NCBI GenBank assembly: GCA_937988865.1
Contig: CALKHV010000122.1
Location: 1-30,681 of the forward strand
Direction of reading: 5' to 3'
DNA: 30,681 nucleotides
From: an uncultured Propionibacteriaceae bacterium
Lineage (GTDB): Bacteria; Actinomycetota; Actinomycetes; Propionibacteriales; Propionibacteriaceae
In this document: one piece after another, positions 18,235 to 25,064 of the stretch
Numbering within the stretch: position 1 is the stretch's first letter
How the letters are laid out: the number at the start of each line of letters is the position of its first letter
Notes under the pieces: generated by a model
Database searches by the model: none
Told to the model about the DNA's origin: nothing
What the model saw: only the letters and a program-made list of their open reading frames with translations
Position numbers and translations under genes: made by a program

Positions 18235-19086
18235 CTACCCCGAGCGGCGCCGCTGACACCGGGGGCACGAGCAGGACGACCGGTTCGCGAACGCCTGCCT
18301 CACCATGGGCGTGCCACAGCGGCGGCAGGGCAGGCCCTCACGGCCGTACGCATCGAGGGCGCGCCCGAAGTAACCGGACGTCCCGTTCACGTTCACGTAC
18401 AGCGCATCGAAGCTCGTGCCGCCCTGCGCGAGGGCCTCGCGCATCACAATGGTCGCGGTCCGCAGCAGGGACGCCGCCTTCCTCACCGTGAGGCTGTCAG
18501 CGGGCGTTTCACCGTGCAGGCGTTCGCGCCACAGGGACTCGTCGGCGTAGATGTTGCCGATCCCACTGACGAGGGTCTGGTCAAGGAGAGCCCGCTTGAC
18601 CGCCGTGCGCCGCCGCACGAGCCGATGGGCGACGTCGAGGGTGTCGAACCCCTCGTCGAAGGGGTCCCGCGCAATGTGGGCCACCTCGCGCGGAAGGTCG
18701 GCGCCACCCGGGCTGAGGCCGAGCCCACCGAACATGCGCTGGTCGACGAAACGCAACTGGGTGGGCCCGCCCTCGCCAACCAGGTCGAGGAGGACGCGGG
18801 TGTGGGCCGCGAGGGGATCGGACGCCGAGTTGAGCCTGAACTGACCGCTCATCCCGAGGTGGGCGAGCATCGCGTCCCCGTCGTCGAACGGGAGCCAGAG
18901 AAACTTCCCGCGCCTGCGCGGTTCGGTGAACCGGCGTCCGACGAGGGCGGACGCGAAGTCGTCCGCGCCACCGGGCCACGAGCGCACGGGACGGGGATGA
19001 AGGACCGTCACCGCTGCGATCCGGCGTCCGCTCACCAGGGGCGCGAGCCCCGCGCGGACGACTTCGACCTCGGGGAGTTCGGGCAT
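18235..19086 (-). CDS. mutM: Formamidopyrimidine-DNA glycosylase
   Basis: A 283-residue base-excision enzyme that removes 8-oxoguanine and ring-opened purines and nicks the abasic site. Catalytic P2 and E3 follow the initiator Met (MPELPEVEVV), the conserved lysine is in RRGKFLWL, the helix-two-turn-helix contains SGIGNIYADE, and the C-terminal zinc finger is CRRC...CSCPRC with ANRSS between. ATG 19086 is fixed by the required PE terminus. No clear ribosome site is seen; it lies 22 bases after the rnc stop. Confidence 0.97.
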   Translation of the reverse strand: MPELPEVEVVRAGLAPLVSGRRIAAVTVLHPRPVRSWPGGADDFASALVGRRFTEPRRRGKFLWLPFDDGDAMLAHLGMSGQFRLNSASDPLAAHTRVLLDLVGEGGPTQLRFVDQRMFGGLGLSPGGADLPREVAHIARDPFDEGFDTLDVAHRLVRRRTAVKRALLDQTLVSGIGNIYADESLWRERLHGETPADSLTVRKAASLLRTATIVMREALAQGGTSFDALYVNVNGTSGYFGRALDAYGREGLPCRRCGTPMVRQAFANRSSCSCPRCQRRRSG

Positions 19087-19108
19087 CAGTATCCGGGAAC
19101 GGGAAGAC

Positions 19109-19813
19109 TCACGCGCTCGGGACAGGGATCGCGACGACGTGCTCGAACGCCTCGGACGCGGCCTCCTGCTCGGCCTGCTTCTTGTTGCGTCCGCGGCCCG
19201 TCCCGTACGTCGTCCCCTCGACCACGGCGGCGGCCTCGAAGCGCTTGTCGTGATCGGGGCCGGTCTCTGTCATCGCGTAGACGGGCATCGAGAACCCGCG
19301 GGCCGCGCAGGCCTCCTGCAACGAGGTCTTCCAGTCGAGGCCGGCGCCCAGCGTCGATGCGTGCTCGACGAGCGGGTCGAAGAGGTGGTGGATCAGGATT
19401 GTGGCCGACTCGGCTCCCCCGCTCAGGAAGACCGCACCGATCAGGGCCTCGACCGTGTCGGCGAGGATGGACGTCTTGTCAGCACCGCCCGTCGACGCCT
19501 CACCACGGCCCAGCCGGATGAGTGGACCGATCCCCAGATCGCGTCCCACGTCACCCAGGGAGACTGCATTCACCACGGCGGCGCGCATCTTCGCGAGGGT
19601 GCCCTCGGGCGAATCCGGGAAGGTTCGGTAGAGGTGCTCCGTGACCACCACCCCGAGCACCGAGTCCCCCAGGAACTCGAGGCGCTCGTTGGTGGGCAGT
19701 CCGCCGTTCTCGAAGGAGAACGACCGATGGGTCAGGGCAAGCTCAAAGAGCTGGGTGTCCACCTGGACGCCCAGCTCGGTGAGGAGATCTTCGAAGCGAC
19801 TGGTCGTCGCCAT
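19109..19813 (-). CDS. rnc: Ribonuclease III
   Basis: A 234-residue double-strand-specific RNase that processes rRNA and structured mRNAs. The RNase III signature is NERLEFLGDSVL, the second catalytic acidic cluster is DTVEALIGAVF, and a dsRNA-binding domain (about 155-228) ends with GRNKKQAEQEAASEAF. ATG 19813 is chosen because the protein then begins at the usual distance from the signature; longer readings run into rpmF. A small hairpin (GAGGC-loop-GCCTC, 19823-19836) spans the rpmF stop just upstream and could modulate read-through. Confidence 0.96.
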   Translation of the reverse strand: MATTSRFEDLLTELGVQVDTQLFELALTHRSFSFENGGLPTNERLEFLGDSVLGVVVTEHLYRTFPDSPEGTLAKMRAAVVNAVSLGDVGRDLGIGPLIRLGRGEASTGGADKTSILADTVEALIGAVFLSGGAESATILIHHLFDPLVEHASTLGAGLDWKTSLQEACAARGFSMPVYAMTETGPDHDKRFEAAAVVEGTTYGTGRGRNKKQAEQEAASEAFEHVVAIPVPSA

Positions 19814-19827
19814 GATGATGGTGAGGC

Positions 19828-20019
19828 TCAGGCCTCGAGCACCTGACGACGCTCGTTGCGCGGACCGTACTGGCCGCACGAGGGGCACGCCGTGTGCTGC
19901 AAGTGCTGCTCGCGGCACGCGGGGTTGGCGCAGGTCACCGTGGTGACGGCGACGGCCTTCCACTGCGAACGGCGGCTGCGCGTGTTGCTGCGGGACATCC
20001 TCCGCTTGGGAACTGCCAC
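19828..20019 (-). CDS. rpmF: 50S ribosomal protein L32
   Basis: A 63-residue L32 with the typical start AVPKRRMSRSNTRSRR and a zinc ribbon CANPAC...CPSC. GTG 20019 has AAGGAGA upstream. The C-terminal GQYGPRNERRQ is basic. Retention of all four Cys marks a zinc-dependent (C+) form. It follows yceD, a conserved pairing. Confidence 0.96.
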   Translation of the reverse strand: MAVPKRRMSRSNTRSRRSQWKAVAVTTVTCANPACREQHLQHTACPSCGQYGPRNERRQVLEA

Positions 20020-20050
20020 GATCTTCTCCTTGCTCGAATGAGGTGCTGCG

Positions 20051-20590
20051 TCAGTCGTCCGCGCCACCAAGGTCCGCAAGCTTCTCCCACCTGGGATCGA
20101 CCTGCTCGCCATGGTTGTGGCCCGGATCGTTGTTCAGGTTGGCCCCACACTGGGGGCACAGACCTGCACAATCGGGCCGGCACAAGGGCGTGAACGGGAG
20201 TTCGAGCACCACGGCGTCTCGCAGGGCGACCTCGACATCGATCATGTCGTCGATCACCCGGCTGGCGTCCTCCTCCGCATCCTTGCCCGGGTAGAAGTAC
20301 AGCTCCTGAATGGTGTACGACCCACGGTCGTCCACTTCTTCAAGGCAGCGCGCACATTCACCGGAGAGGATGACGTCGGCGGTGCCGGTGACCAGAACTC
20401 CTTCGACGACTGACTCCAGACGGAGGTCGAGGTCGATGTCGGAGCCCTGTGGCACTCCGATCAGGTCGATGCCGAGACTTGCGGGAGCGGCAACAGTCCG
20501 ACGAATCGTCTTCATCGTTCCCGCCCGACGAGCCAGCTCGTGAATCTCGAAGACGAGTTCTGAGCGGGCGTCCGGATGGCGATGGTTCAT
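20051..20590 (-). CDS. yceD: YceD/DUF177-family protein
   Basis: A 179-residue member of the YceD (DUF177) family, almost always encoded before rpmF and implicated in 23S rRNA accumulation in plants and bacteria. The conserved Cys pairs CARC and the C-terminal CRPDC...CPQCG could bind zinc. ATG 20590 has AAAGGGA upstream. First gene after the promoter at 20640-20668, probably heading yceD-rpmF-rnc-mutM-gtrA-smc. Confidence 0.92.
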   Translation of the reverse strand: MNHRHPDARSELVFEIHELARRAGTMKTIRRTVAAPASLGIDLIGVPQGSDIDLDLRLESVVEGVLVTGTADVILSGECARCLEEVDDRGSYTIQELYFYPGKDAEEDASRVIDDMIDVEVALRDAVVLELPFTPLCRPDCAGLCPQCGANLNNDPGHNHGEQVDPRWEKLADLGGADD

Positions 20591-20639
20591 CGCACGTCCC
20601 TTTCCCTGCAAGCCTTGACAGCGTCATGACCGACCCCTG

Positions 20640-20668
20640 ACTTTACCGGCTGGGCGTCGGTTACCCAA
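20640..20668 (-). promoter_or_regulatory. Housekeeping-type promoter of the yceD-smc operon
   Basis: On the minus strand TTGGGT (20663-20668) and TAAAGT (20640-20645) are separated by exactly 17 bases, good matches to -35 and -10 boxes. The transcript would start near 20633, leaving a leader of about 43 bases before yceD. Confidence 0.6.
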
Positions 20669-20693
20669 ATTGGCCAGGGCCGGGCGCCTGACC

Positions 20694-21170
20694 TCAACCC
20701 CGCCCGAGTTTGGCCATGATGGCCGCGTTGACCTCGGGGGTCACGAACCCCGAGACATCGCCGCCGAGCTTCGCCACTTCACGCAACATGGTGCTCGAGA
20801 GCGTCCCGTACTCCGAGGACGCGGGCAGGAAGACGCTCTCGATGCCCGAGACGGCCTTGTTGATGTGGGCCATCTGGAGTTCGTAGTCGAAATCGGACGC
20901 GAACCGCAGCCCCTTCACCACCACGCCACACCCGTGCGCCCGGGCGAAGTCGACCAGCAACCCTTCCAGCGGCTCGACCGTCACGCCGGTGAGGTCGGCG
21001 ACGGCGTCCCGGACGAGCGCGACGCGTTCCTCGATGGTGAACAGGTTGTTCTTCGTCGAGTTCTTGCCGACACCCACCAGCACCTCGTCGAACAACGCGC
21101 GGGCTCGTCGGATCACGTCGAGATGGCCATGCGTGATGGGATCGAACGACCCGGGGCAGAGTGCCTTCAT
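20694..21170 (-). CDS. coaD: Phosphopantetheine adenylyltransferase
   Basis: A 158-residue enzyme that joins ATP and 4'-phosphopantetheine to give dephospho-CoA, the penultimate step of CoA synthesis. The nucleotidyltransferase motif GSFDPITHGHLDVI is at the N-terminus, and the ISSTxxR-type motif is LSSTMLRE. ATG 21170 is the natural start. It lies 30 bases after rsmD, the usual partner. Confidence 0.97.
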   Translation of the reverse strand: MKALCPGSFDPITHGHLDVIRRARALFDEVLVGVGKNSTKNNLFTIEERVALVRDAVADLTGVTVEPLEGLLVDFARAHGCGVVVKGLRFASDFDYELQMAHINKAVSGIESVFLPASSEYGTLSSTMLREVAKLGGDVSGFVTPEVNAAIMAKLGRG

Positions 21171-21200
21171 CGACTGCTTGCGTTCATGTCGGGCCCGCCT

Positions 21201-21818
21201 TCACAGCTCTGTGGTCGAGGTAGCGTCCCCGCCATCGGAGCGTGCATGTCGCGCGTAGTGGAGGACCGTTTCACCGTAGCGCCTCGACCAGACGTCCGAG
21301 AGGGTCCCGGGCCAGTCCGGGGCGGGCGTCCGCGTCGAACGTTCCACGACGACGAGTCCGTCCTCGACCAGGCGTCCGTGGGCCAGTAGCGACGCCAGGA
21401 GCGCACTCACGGCGTCATTCGAGACCGCGTAGGGCGGGTCGCAGAAGACGACGTCGAATGCCGGGCCCGGCGTCCCCACGAACGATTCGGCCGCCTGACA
21501 ACGCACGATGGCGTCCAGGCCGGTGGCCGCGACATTCTTCTCGATCAGCCGGGCCGTGGGACGGTCGCGCTCGACCAGGACGACCTGATCGGCCCCCCTG
21601 GAGGCCGCCTCGAGCCCCACCGCCCCGGATCCTGCGAAGAGGTCGAGCACGGCAAGACCGGCGAGTTGGTCGGCGGCGTCCCGATCAGACGTGCCCGCCC
21701 ACGTGGCCAACGACGAGAACAGGGCCTCACGGACGCGGTCGCTCGTCGGACGCGTGGCGCTCCCCGAGGGCGTCGACAGCCGGCGTCCGCCTGCCCGGCC
21801 GGCGATGATCCTGCTCAT
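21201..21818 (-). CDS. rsmD: 16S rRNA (guanine966-N2)-methyltransferase
   Basis: A 205-residue SAM-dependent methyltransferase acting on 16S rRNA G966. SAM-binding motif I is VLDLFAGSGAVGLE and the catalytic motif IV is DPPY in FDVVFCDPPYAV. ATG 21818 has AGGAAGGGGGAG upstream; the longer reading to 21932 crosses the divergent promoter region. It is separated from recG by the + strand PPOX gene. Confidence 0.95.
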   Translation of the reverse strand: MSRIIAGRAGGRRLSTPSGSATRPTSDRVREALFSSLATWAGTSDRDAADQLAGLAVLDLFAGSGAVGLEAASRGADQVVLVERDRPTARLIEKNVAATGLDAIVRCQAAESFVGTPGPAFDVVFCDPPYAVSNDAVSALLASLLAHGRLVEDGLVVVERSTRTPAPDWPGTLSDVWSRRYGETVLHYARHARSDGGDATSTTEL

Positions 21819-21888
21819 GGCTCCCCCTTCCTGTCGATGATTCTGCACGATCGACGCGACCACCCCCTCCGAAACCCGGGCCATCGGG

Positions 21889-21894
21889 CAGAAT
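21889..21894 (+). promoter_or_regulatory. Putative -10 box of the PPOX-family gene, leaderless layout
   Basis: CAGAAT ends 6 bases (GGGCGC) before ATG 21901. There is no Shine-Dalgarno sequence. The 82-base divergent gap to rsmD would hold promoters for both genes. Confidence 0.4.
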
Positions 21895-21900
21895 GGGCGC

Positions 21901-22320
21901 ATGGCTGACATGGAACACCCGATGACCGACATCCCGACCGATTCCTGCTGGGGCTATCTCGCAGGGCAGGAGGTCGGACGCCTGGCGACCACCGTCATGG
22001 ACCTCCCCGAAATCACTCCGATCAACTACACACTCGACGGTGAGTCGATCGTCTTCCGTACCGCTGCGGGCAGCAAGCTCGAGCACCTCAGCCACAACGC
22101 GCACGTGGCGTTCGAGGTCGACGGCTGGAACGATGACGGCGGCTGGAGTGTCGTGATCAAGGGCATCGCCGCCCCGATCACCGACGAGGGCGAACTCGCC
22201 CGCGCGGCCCGGATGCCGCTGCGTCCGTGGGTGCCCACGATCAAGAAGACCTACGTGCGCATCATGGCGGACGAGATCTCGGGACGTACGTTCTACTTCG
22301 GCCCCGAGCCCACGGCCTGA
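21901..22320 (+). CDS. Pyridoxamine 5'-phosphate oxidase-family flavin/F420-binding protein
   Basis: A 139-residue split beta-barrel protein. The start (SCWGYLAGQEVGRLATTVMD) and the centre (PINYTLDGESIVFRTAAGSK) match the small actinobacterial PPOX-like group, whose members bind FMN, F420 or haem and usually reduce small molecules. The cofactor cannot be decided here. It is likely a single-gene transcript, divergent from rsmD and convergent with recG. In-frame ATGs at 21910 and 21922 are alternatives but the first fits the leaderless promoter. Confidence 0.88.
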   Translation: MADMEHPMTDIPTDSCWGYLAGQEVGRLATTVMDLPEITPINYTLDGESIVFRTAAGSKLEHLSHNAHVAFEVDGWNDDGGWSVVIKGIAAPITDEGELARAARMPLRPWVPTIKKTYVRIMADEISGRTFYFGPEPTA

Positions 22321-22365
22321 CCTCTCGACCGGCGTCACGTCGGCGGCGTCACGTCACCGATCTCA

Positions 22366-24594
22366 CTACGCCTTTTCGAGCCAGTCTGCCCCGGCGAGGT
22401 CGTCGATCTGGCGCACCATGTCTGCGTTGTAGGGGTCGTCGCAGCCCGGGTCGAGATCGACCATCCGCTCAGCGATGTCGTGGGCAAAGCCGATGAGATC
22501 TGCGTGCTCGAGCACGCGCAGGAGCCGCAGGCTCGACCGGGTGCCCGCTTGGGACGCCCCGAGCACATTCCCCTCCCGTCTCTGCGACAGGTCGAGTTCT
22601 GCGAGCTCGAACCCGTCACGCGTGCGGGCCACTGCGGCGAGCCGCTCCCCCGCGGGGCTCGACGGCGCTGCGCCCGTGACGAGAAGGCACAACCCGGCGT
22701 CCGTCCCGCGGCCGATGCGTCCTCGCAACTGGTGGAGTTGCGAGATGCCGAAACGGTCGGCGTCCAGGATGACCATGACCGTGGCGTTGGGCACGTCGAC
22801 GCCGACCTCGATGACGGTCGTGGCGACGAGCACATCGGTGTCCCCCGCCGCGAAGGCCGACATCGCCGCGTCCTTCTCGTCGCCCGACAGGCGGCCGTGG
22901 AGCAGGCCGACGCGCAGGCCTGAGAGGGCACCGGCTGACAGGTCTGCCCAGGTGTCGAGCACGGTGGCGCTGGGTGCCGCGCCGTCAGGGGTGAACTCGT
23001 CGGAGTCCTTCGCCGTGATGCGGGGGCAGACCACGAAGGCCTGGCGTCCCCGACCGACCTCTTCCCGGATGCGCTCCCAGGCCCGCGCCACCCATTCCGG
23101 ACGTCCGCGTGACACGAGGGTCGTCTGGACGTCGGGACGCCCAGCGGGCAACTCGCGCAGGGTCGAGACCTCGAGATCACCGAAGACGGTCATCGCGACC
23201 GACCGGGGAATGGGGGTCGCGGTCATGGCGAGCACGTGGGGGCGCACGATGGCCTTCGCATTGAGAGCGGCCCGCTGCTCCACCCCGAAGCGGTGCTGCT
23301 CGTCGATCACGAGAAGCCCGAGGTTCGCGAACTCGACGCGGTCGGCGAGCAGGGCGTGGGTGCCGATGATGATGCCGGCCTCACCGCTGGCGGCCCTCGT
23401 CCGCGCCGAACGCTTGGCGGCGGCGGGCATCGAGCCGGTGAGCAGGACGACGTCCGTGGTGACCTCGGGTGCCCCCAGGACGTGCCCGGCGCCCAGGTCG
23501 CCCAGCAGCGCCCTGATGGACGCGTAGTGCTGCGCCGCCAGGACCTCGGTGGGTGCGAGCAGGACCGACTGCAGACCGTTGTCGGCGGCCAGGAGCATGG
23601 CCCTCAGCGCCACGACCGTCTTGCCGGAACCCACCTCGCCCTGGAGCAGGCGCTGCATCGGGTGGTCCCTGGCAAGCTCGGAGAAGACCGCGTCCGAGAC
23701 CTCGAGCTGCCCCTCGGTGAGCGTGAACGGGAGGCGGGCGTCGAAGGCGTCGAGGAGCCCGTCGGGAACGCGCCTGCAGGCAGCAGCCGGGACCGCGCGA
23801 CTGGCTCGGCGCCGGAATGCCAACGCCACCTGCATCATCAGGGCCTCGTCGAACTGGAGGCGTTCCAGCCCTGCCTGGGCCGCGCTGAGGGTGTCGGGGA
23901 AATGCACGGACTGGAACGCCTCATCGAGGCCGACCACGTCGGCCTCGTCGCGCACCCACGCCGGCAGCGGGTCGGCGATGCCACGCACGTGGGCCAGCCC
24001 GAGTTGGGCCGATTCGCTGATGTCCCAGGTGACGAGCCTGGACGTTGACGGGTAGAGGCCGATGAGCCCGGATCGCGAGACCTGGCCGGCCATCTTCCGT
24101 GCCTTGTCAGAGCCGCCGACGATGCGTCCCTCGTCGTCGATCATGACGAACGCCGGGTGGGAGAGCTGGAGGCGGCGCGCGAATGAACCCACCTTGCCGA
24201 CGAAGATGCCGCGACTCGATTTGCCCAGCTGCATCGACCAGTACTTCAACAGGTGCGGGGCGCCGAAGAGCGTCGCCTGGATCGTCCCGTGACCGTCGGT
24301 GAGCTCGACCTCTACGCGCCCGCGGGGGCTGCTCGCCACGATGTCGATCCTCTTGACCTGGCACACCAGCGCCACCTGCTCGCCCACCTGCACCGTGGAC
24401 AGGTCGCTGTACTCCGTCCCCCCGATGTAGCGGCGGGGCACGTGGCGCATGAGGTCACCGACGGTGTGGACGCGCAGGGCGGCGAAGTCCTTCGCGATGG
24501 GGCCCACCACGAGATCGACCGGCGTGTTCAACAGCCCGAACGTGCGCGTCTTCCACCCGCGTTCGGGAAGGTCGGGAACCACTGTGAGGACCAC
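22366..24594 (-). CDS. recG: ATP-dependent DNA helicase RecG
   Basis: A 742-residue SF2 helicase that remodels stalled forks and branch-migrates recombination intermediates. An N-terminal wedge/OB domain (about 55-170) is followed by helicase motifs: Walker A GEVGSGKTVVALRA (about residue 290), DEQHRFG box, ATTVIEVGVDVPNA and the QLRGRIGRG motif VI. GTG 24594 is chosen because TAGTCT ends 7 bases upstream and an actinobacterial RecG length results; the reading to 24651 would cross this promoter. It lies between rpmB and the PPOX gene. Confidence 0.96.
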   Translation of the reverse strand: MVLTVVPDLPERGWKTRTFGLLNTPVDLVVGPIAKDFAALRVHTVGDLMRHVPRRYIGGTEYSDLSTVQVGEQVALVCQVKRIDIVASSPRGRVEVELTDGHGTIQATLFGAPHLLKYWSMQLGKSSRGIFVGKVGSFARRLQLSHPAFVMIDDEGRIVGGSDKARKMAGQVSRSGLIGLYPSTSRLVTWDISESAQLGLAHVRGIADPLPAWVRDEADVVGLDEAFQSVHFPDTLSAAQAGLERLQFDEALMMQVALAFRRRASRAVPAAACRRVPDGLLDAFDARLPFTLTEGQLEVSDAVFSELARDHPMQRLLQGEVGSGKTVVALRAMLLAADNGLQSVLLAPTEVLAAQHYASIRALLGDLGAGHVLGAPEVTTDVVLLTGSMPAAAKRSARTRAASGEAGIIIGTHALLADRVEFANLGLLVIDEQHRFGVEQRAALNAKAIVRPHVLAMTATPIPRSVAMTVFGDLEVSTLRELPAGRPDVQTTLVSRGRPEWVARAWERIREEVGRGRQAFVVCPRITAKDSDEFTPDGAAPSATVLDTWADLSAGALSGLRVGLLHGRLSGDEKDAAMSAFAAGDTDVLVATTVIEVGVDVPNATVMVILDADRFGISQLHQLRGRIGRGTDAGLCLLVTGAAPSSPAGERLAAVARTRDGFELAELDLSQRREGNVLGASQAGTRSSLRLLRVLEHADLIGFAHDIAERMVDLDPGCDDPYNADMVRQIDDLAGADWLEKA

Positions 24595-24601
24595 GTGGCA
24601 G

Positions 24602-24607
24602 AGACTA
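24602..24607 (-). promoter_or_regulatory. Putative -10 box of recG, leaderless layout
   Basis: TAGTCT on the minus strand ends 7 bases before GTG 24594, with no ribosome site between. Confidence 0.4.
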
Positions 24608-24659
24608 CCGGGGCCCTGTGACACAACCCGGCAGGACGCCCACGCGTGCACCTGACATG

Positions 24660-24690
24660 AAAAAGGACCCGCCCCGAGGGGCGAGTCCTT
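24660..24690 (-). terminator. Intrinsic terminator of rpmB
   Basis: On the minus strand AAGGACTCGCCCC pairs with GGGGCGGGTCCTT (one G-T wobble) and is followed by TTT within a TTTTT run. It is the most canonical terminator in the window and separates rpmB from recG. Confidence 0.9.
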
Positions 24691-24740
24691 GCTTCAGCGG
24701 ATGGCCGTCAGCGGCGCTTCAGCGGATGGCCGTCAGCGGC
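24691..24740. repeat. Perfect 25-bp tandem duplication at the rpmB 3' end
   Basis: The 25-mer starting GCTTCAGCGGATGGCC occurs at 24691-24715 and again, identically, at 24716-24740. The second copy contains the rpmB stop codon and last codons; the first copy lies just after the gene, before the terminator. Confidence 0.95.
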
Positions 24741-24918
24741 TGACCTTGCCGGCCTTCAGGCACGAGGTGCAGACATTCACGCGCATCGCGGTGCCATTGA
24801 CGGTGGCGCGGACGCGCTGGATGTTCGGATTCCAACGGCGGTTGGTCTTCTTCTTCGACCACGGCACGTTGTGACCGAAGCCGGGGCCCTTGGCGCAGAT
24901 GTCGCAGACGGCAGCCAT
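24733..24918 (-). CDS. rpmB: 50S ribosomal protein L28
   Basis: A 61-residue L28 starting AAVCDICAKGPGFGHNV, with cysteines C5 and C8 and a later CTSC pair that would bind zinc, so it is the C+ form. ATG 24918 has AAGGAGAG upstream. The stop codon lies in a 25-bp tandem duplication. It has its own promoter at 24998-25027 and terminator at 24660-24690, so it is probably a single-gene transcript. Confidence 0.96.
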   Translation of the reverse strand: MAAVCDICAKGPGFGHNVPWSKKKTNRRWNPNIQRVRATVNGTAMRVNVCTSCLKAGKVSR

Positions 24919-24997
24919 TGGAGCTCTCCTTGGTATTCGCAGAATCAGTGATGTACGGACCTGATGAGGCCCGTGCGGGCCCTCAGGGAACTTGTCG

Positions 24998-25027
24998 ATG
25001 ATACCTGTTCGCCCGCGCCGCACGCAA
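24998..25027 (-). promoter_or_regulatory. rpmB promoter
   Basis: On the minus strand TTGCGT (25022-25027) and TATCAT (24998-25003) are 18 bases apart. The leader of about 75 bases contains a small GC hairpin (GAGGGCCCGCACGGGCCTC, around 24966-24984). Confidence 0.6.
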
Positions 25028-25064
25028 AACGTCCTCGGCCGCCACCGCCGCAGCCCCCGAGGAA

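Noticed and set aside
18223..18237. Leaderless promoter for gtrA (TAGGCT)
   Set aside because: The TAG is the mutM stop codon and the gap fits only a TTG start; likely coincidence within an operon.
25033..25062. Terminator after rnj (CCTCGG ... CCGAGG)
   Set aside because: Six-bp stem with an 18-base loop; too weak to call, though no better terminator is seen there.
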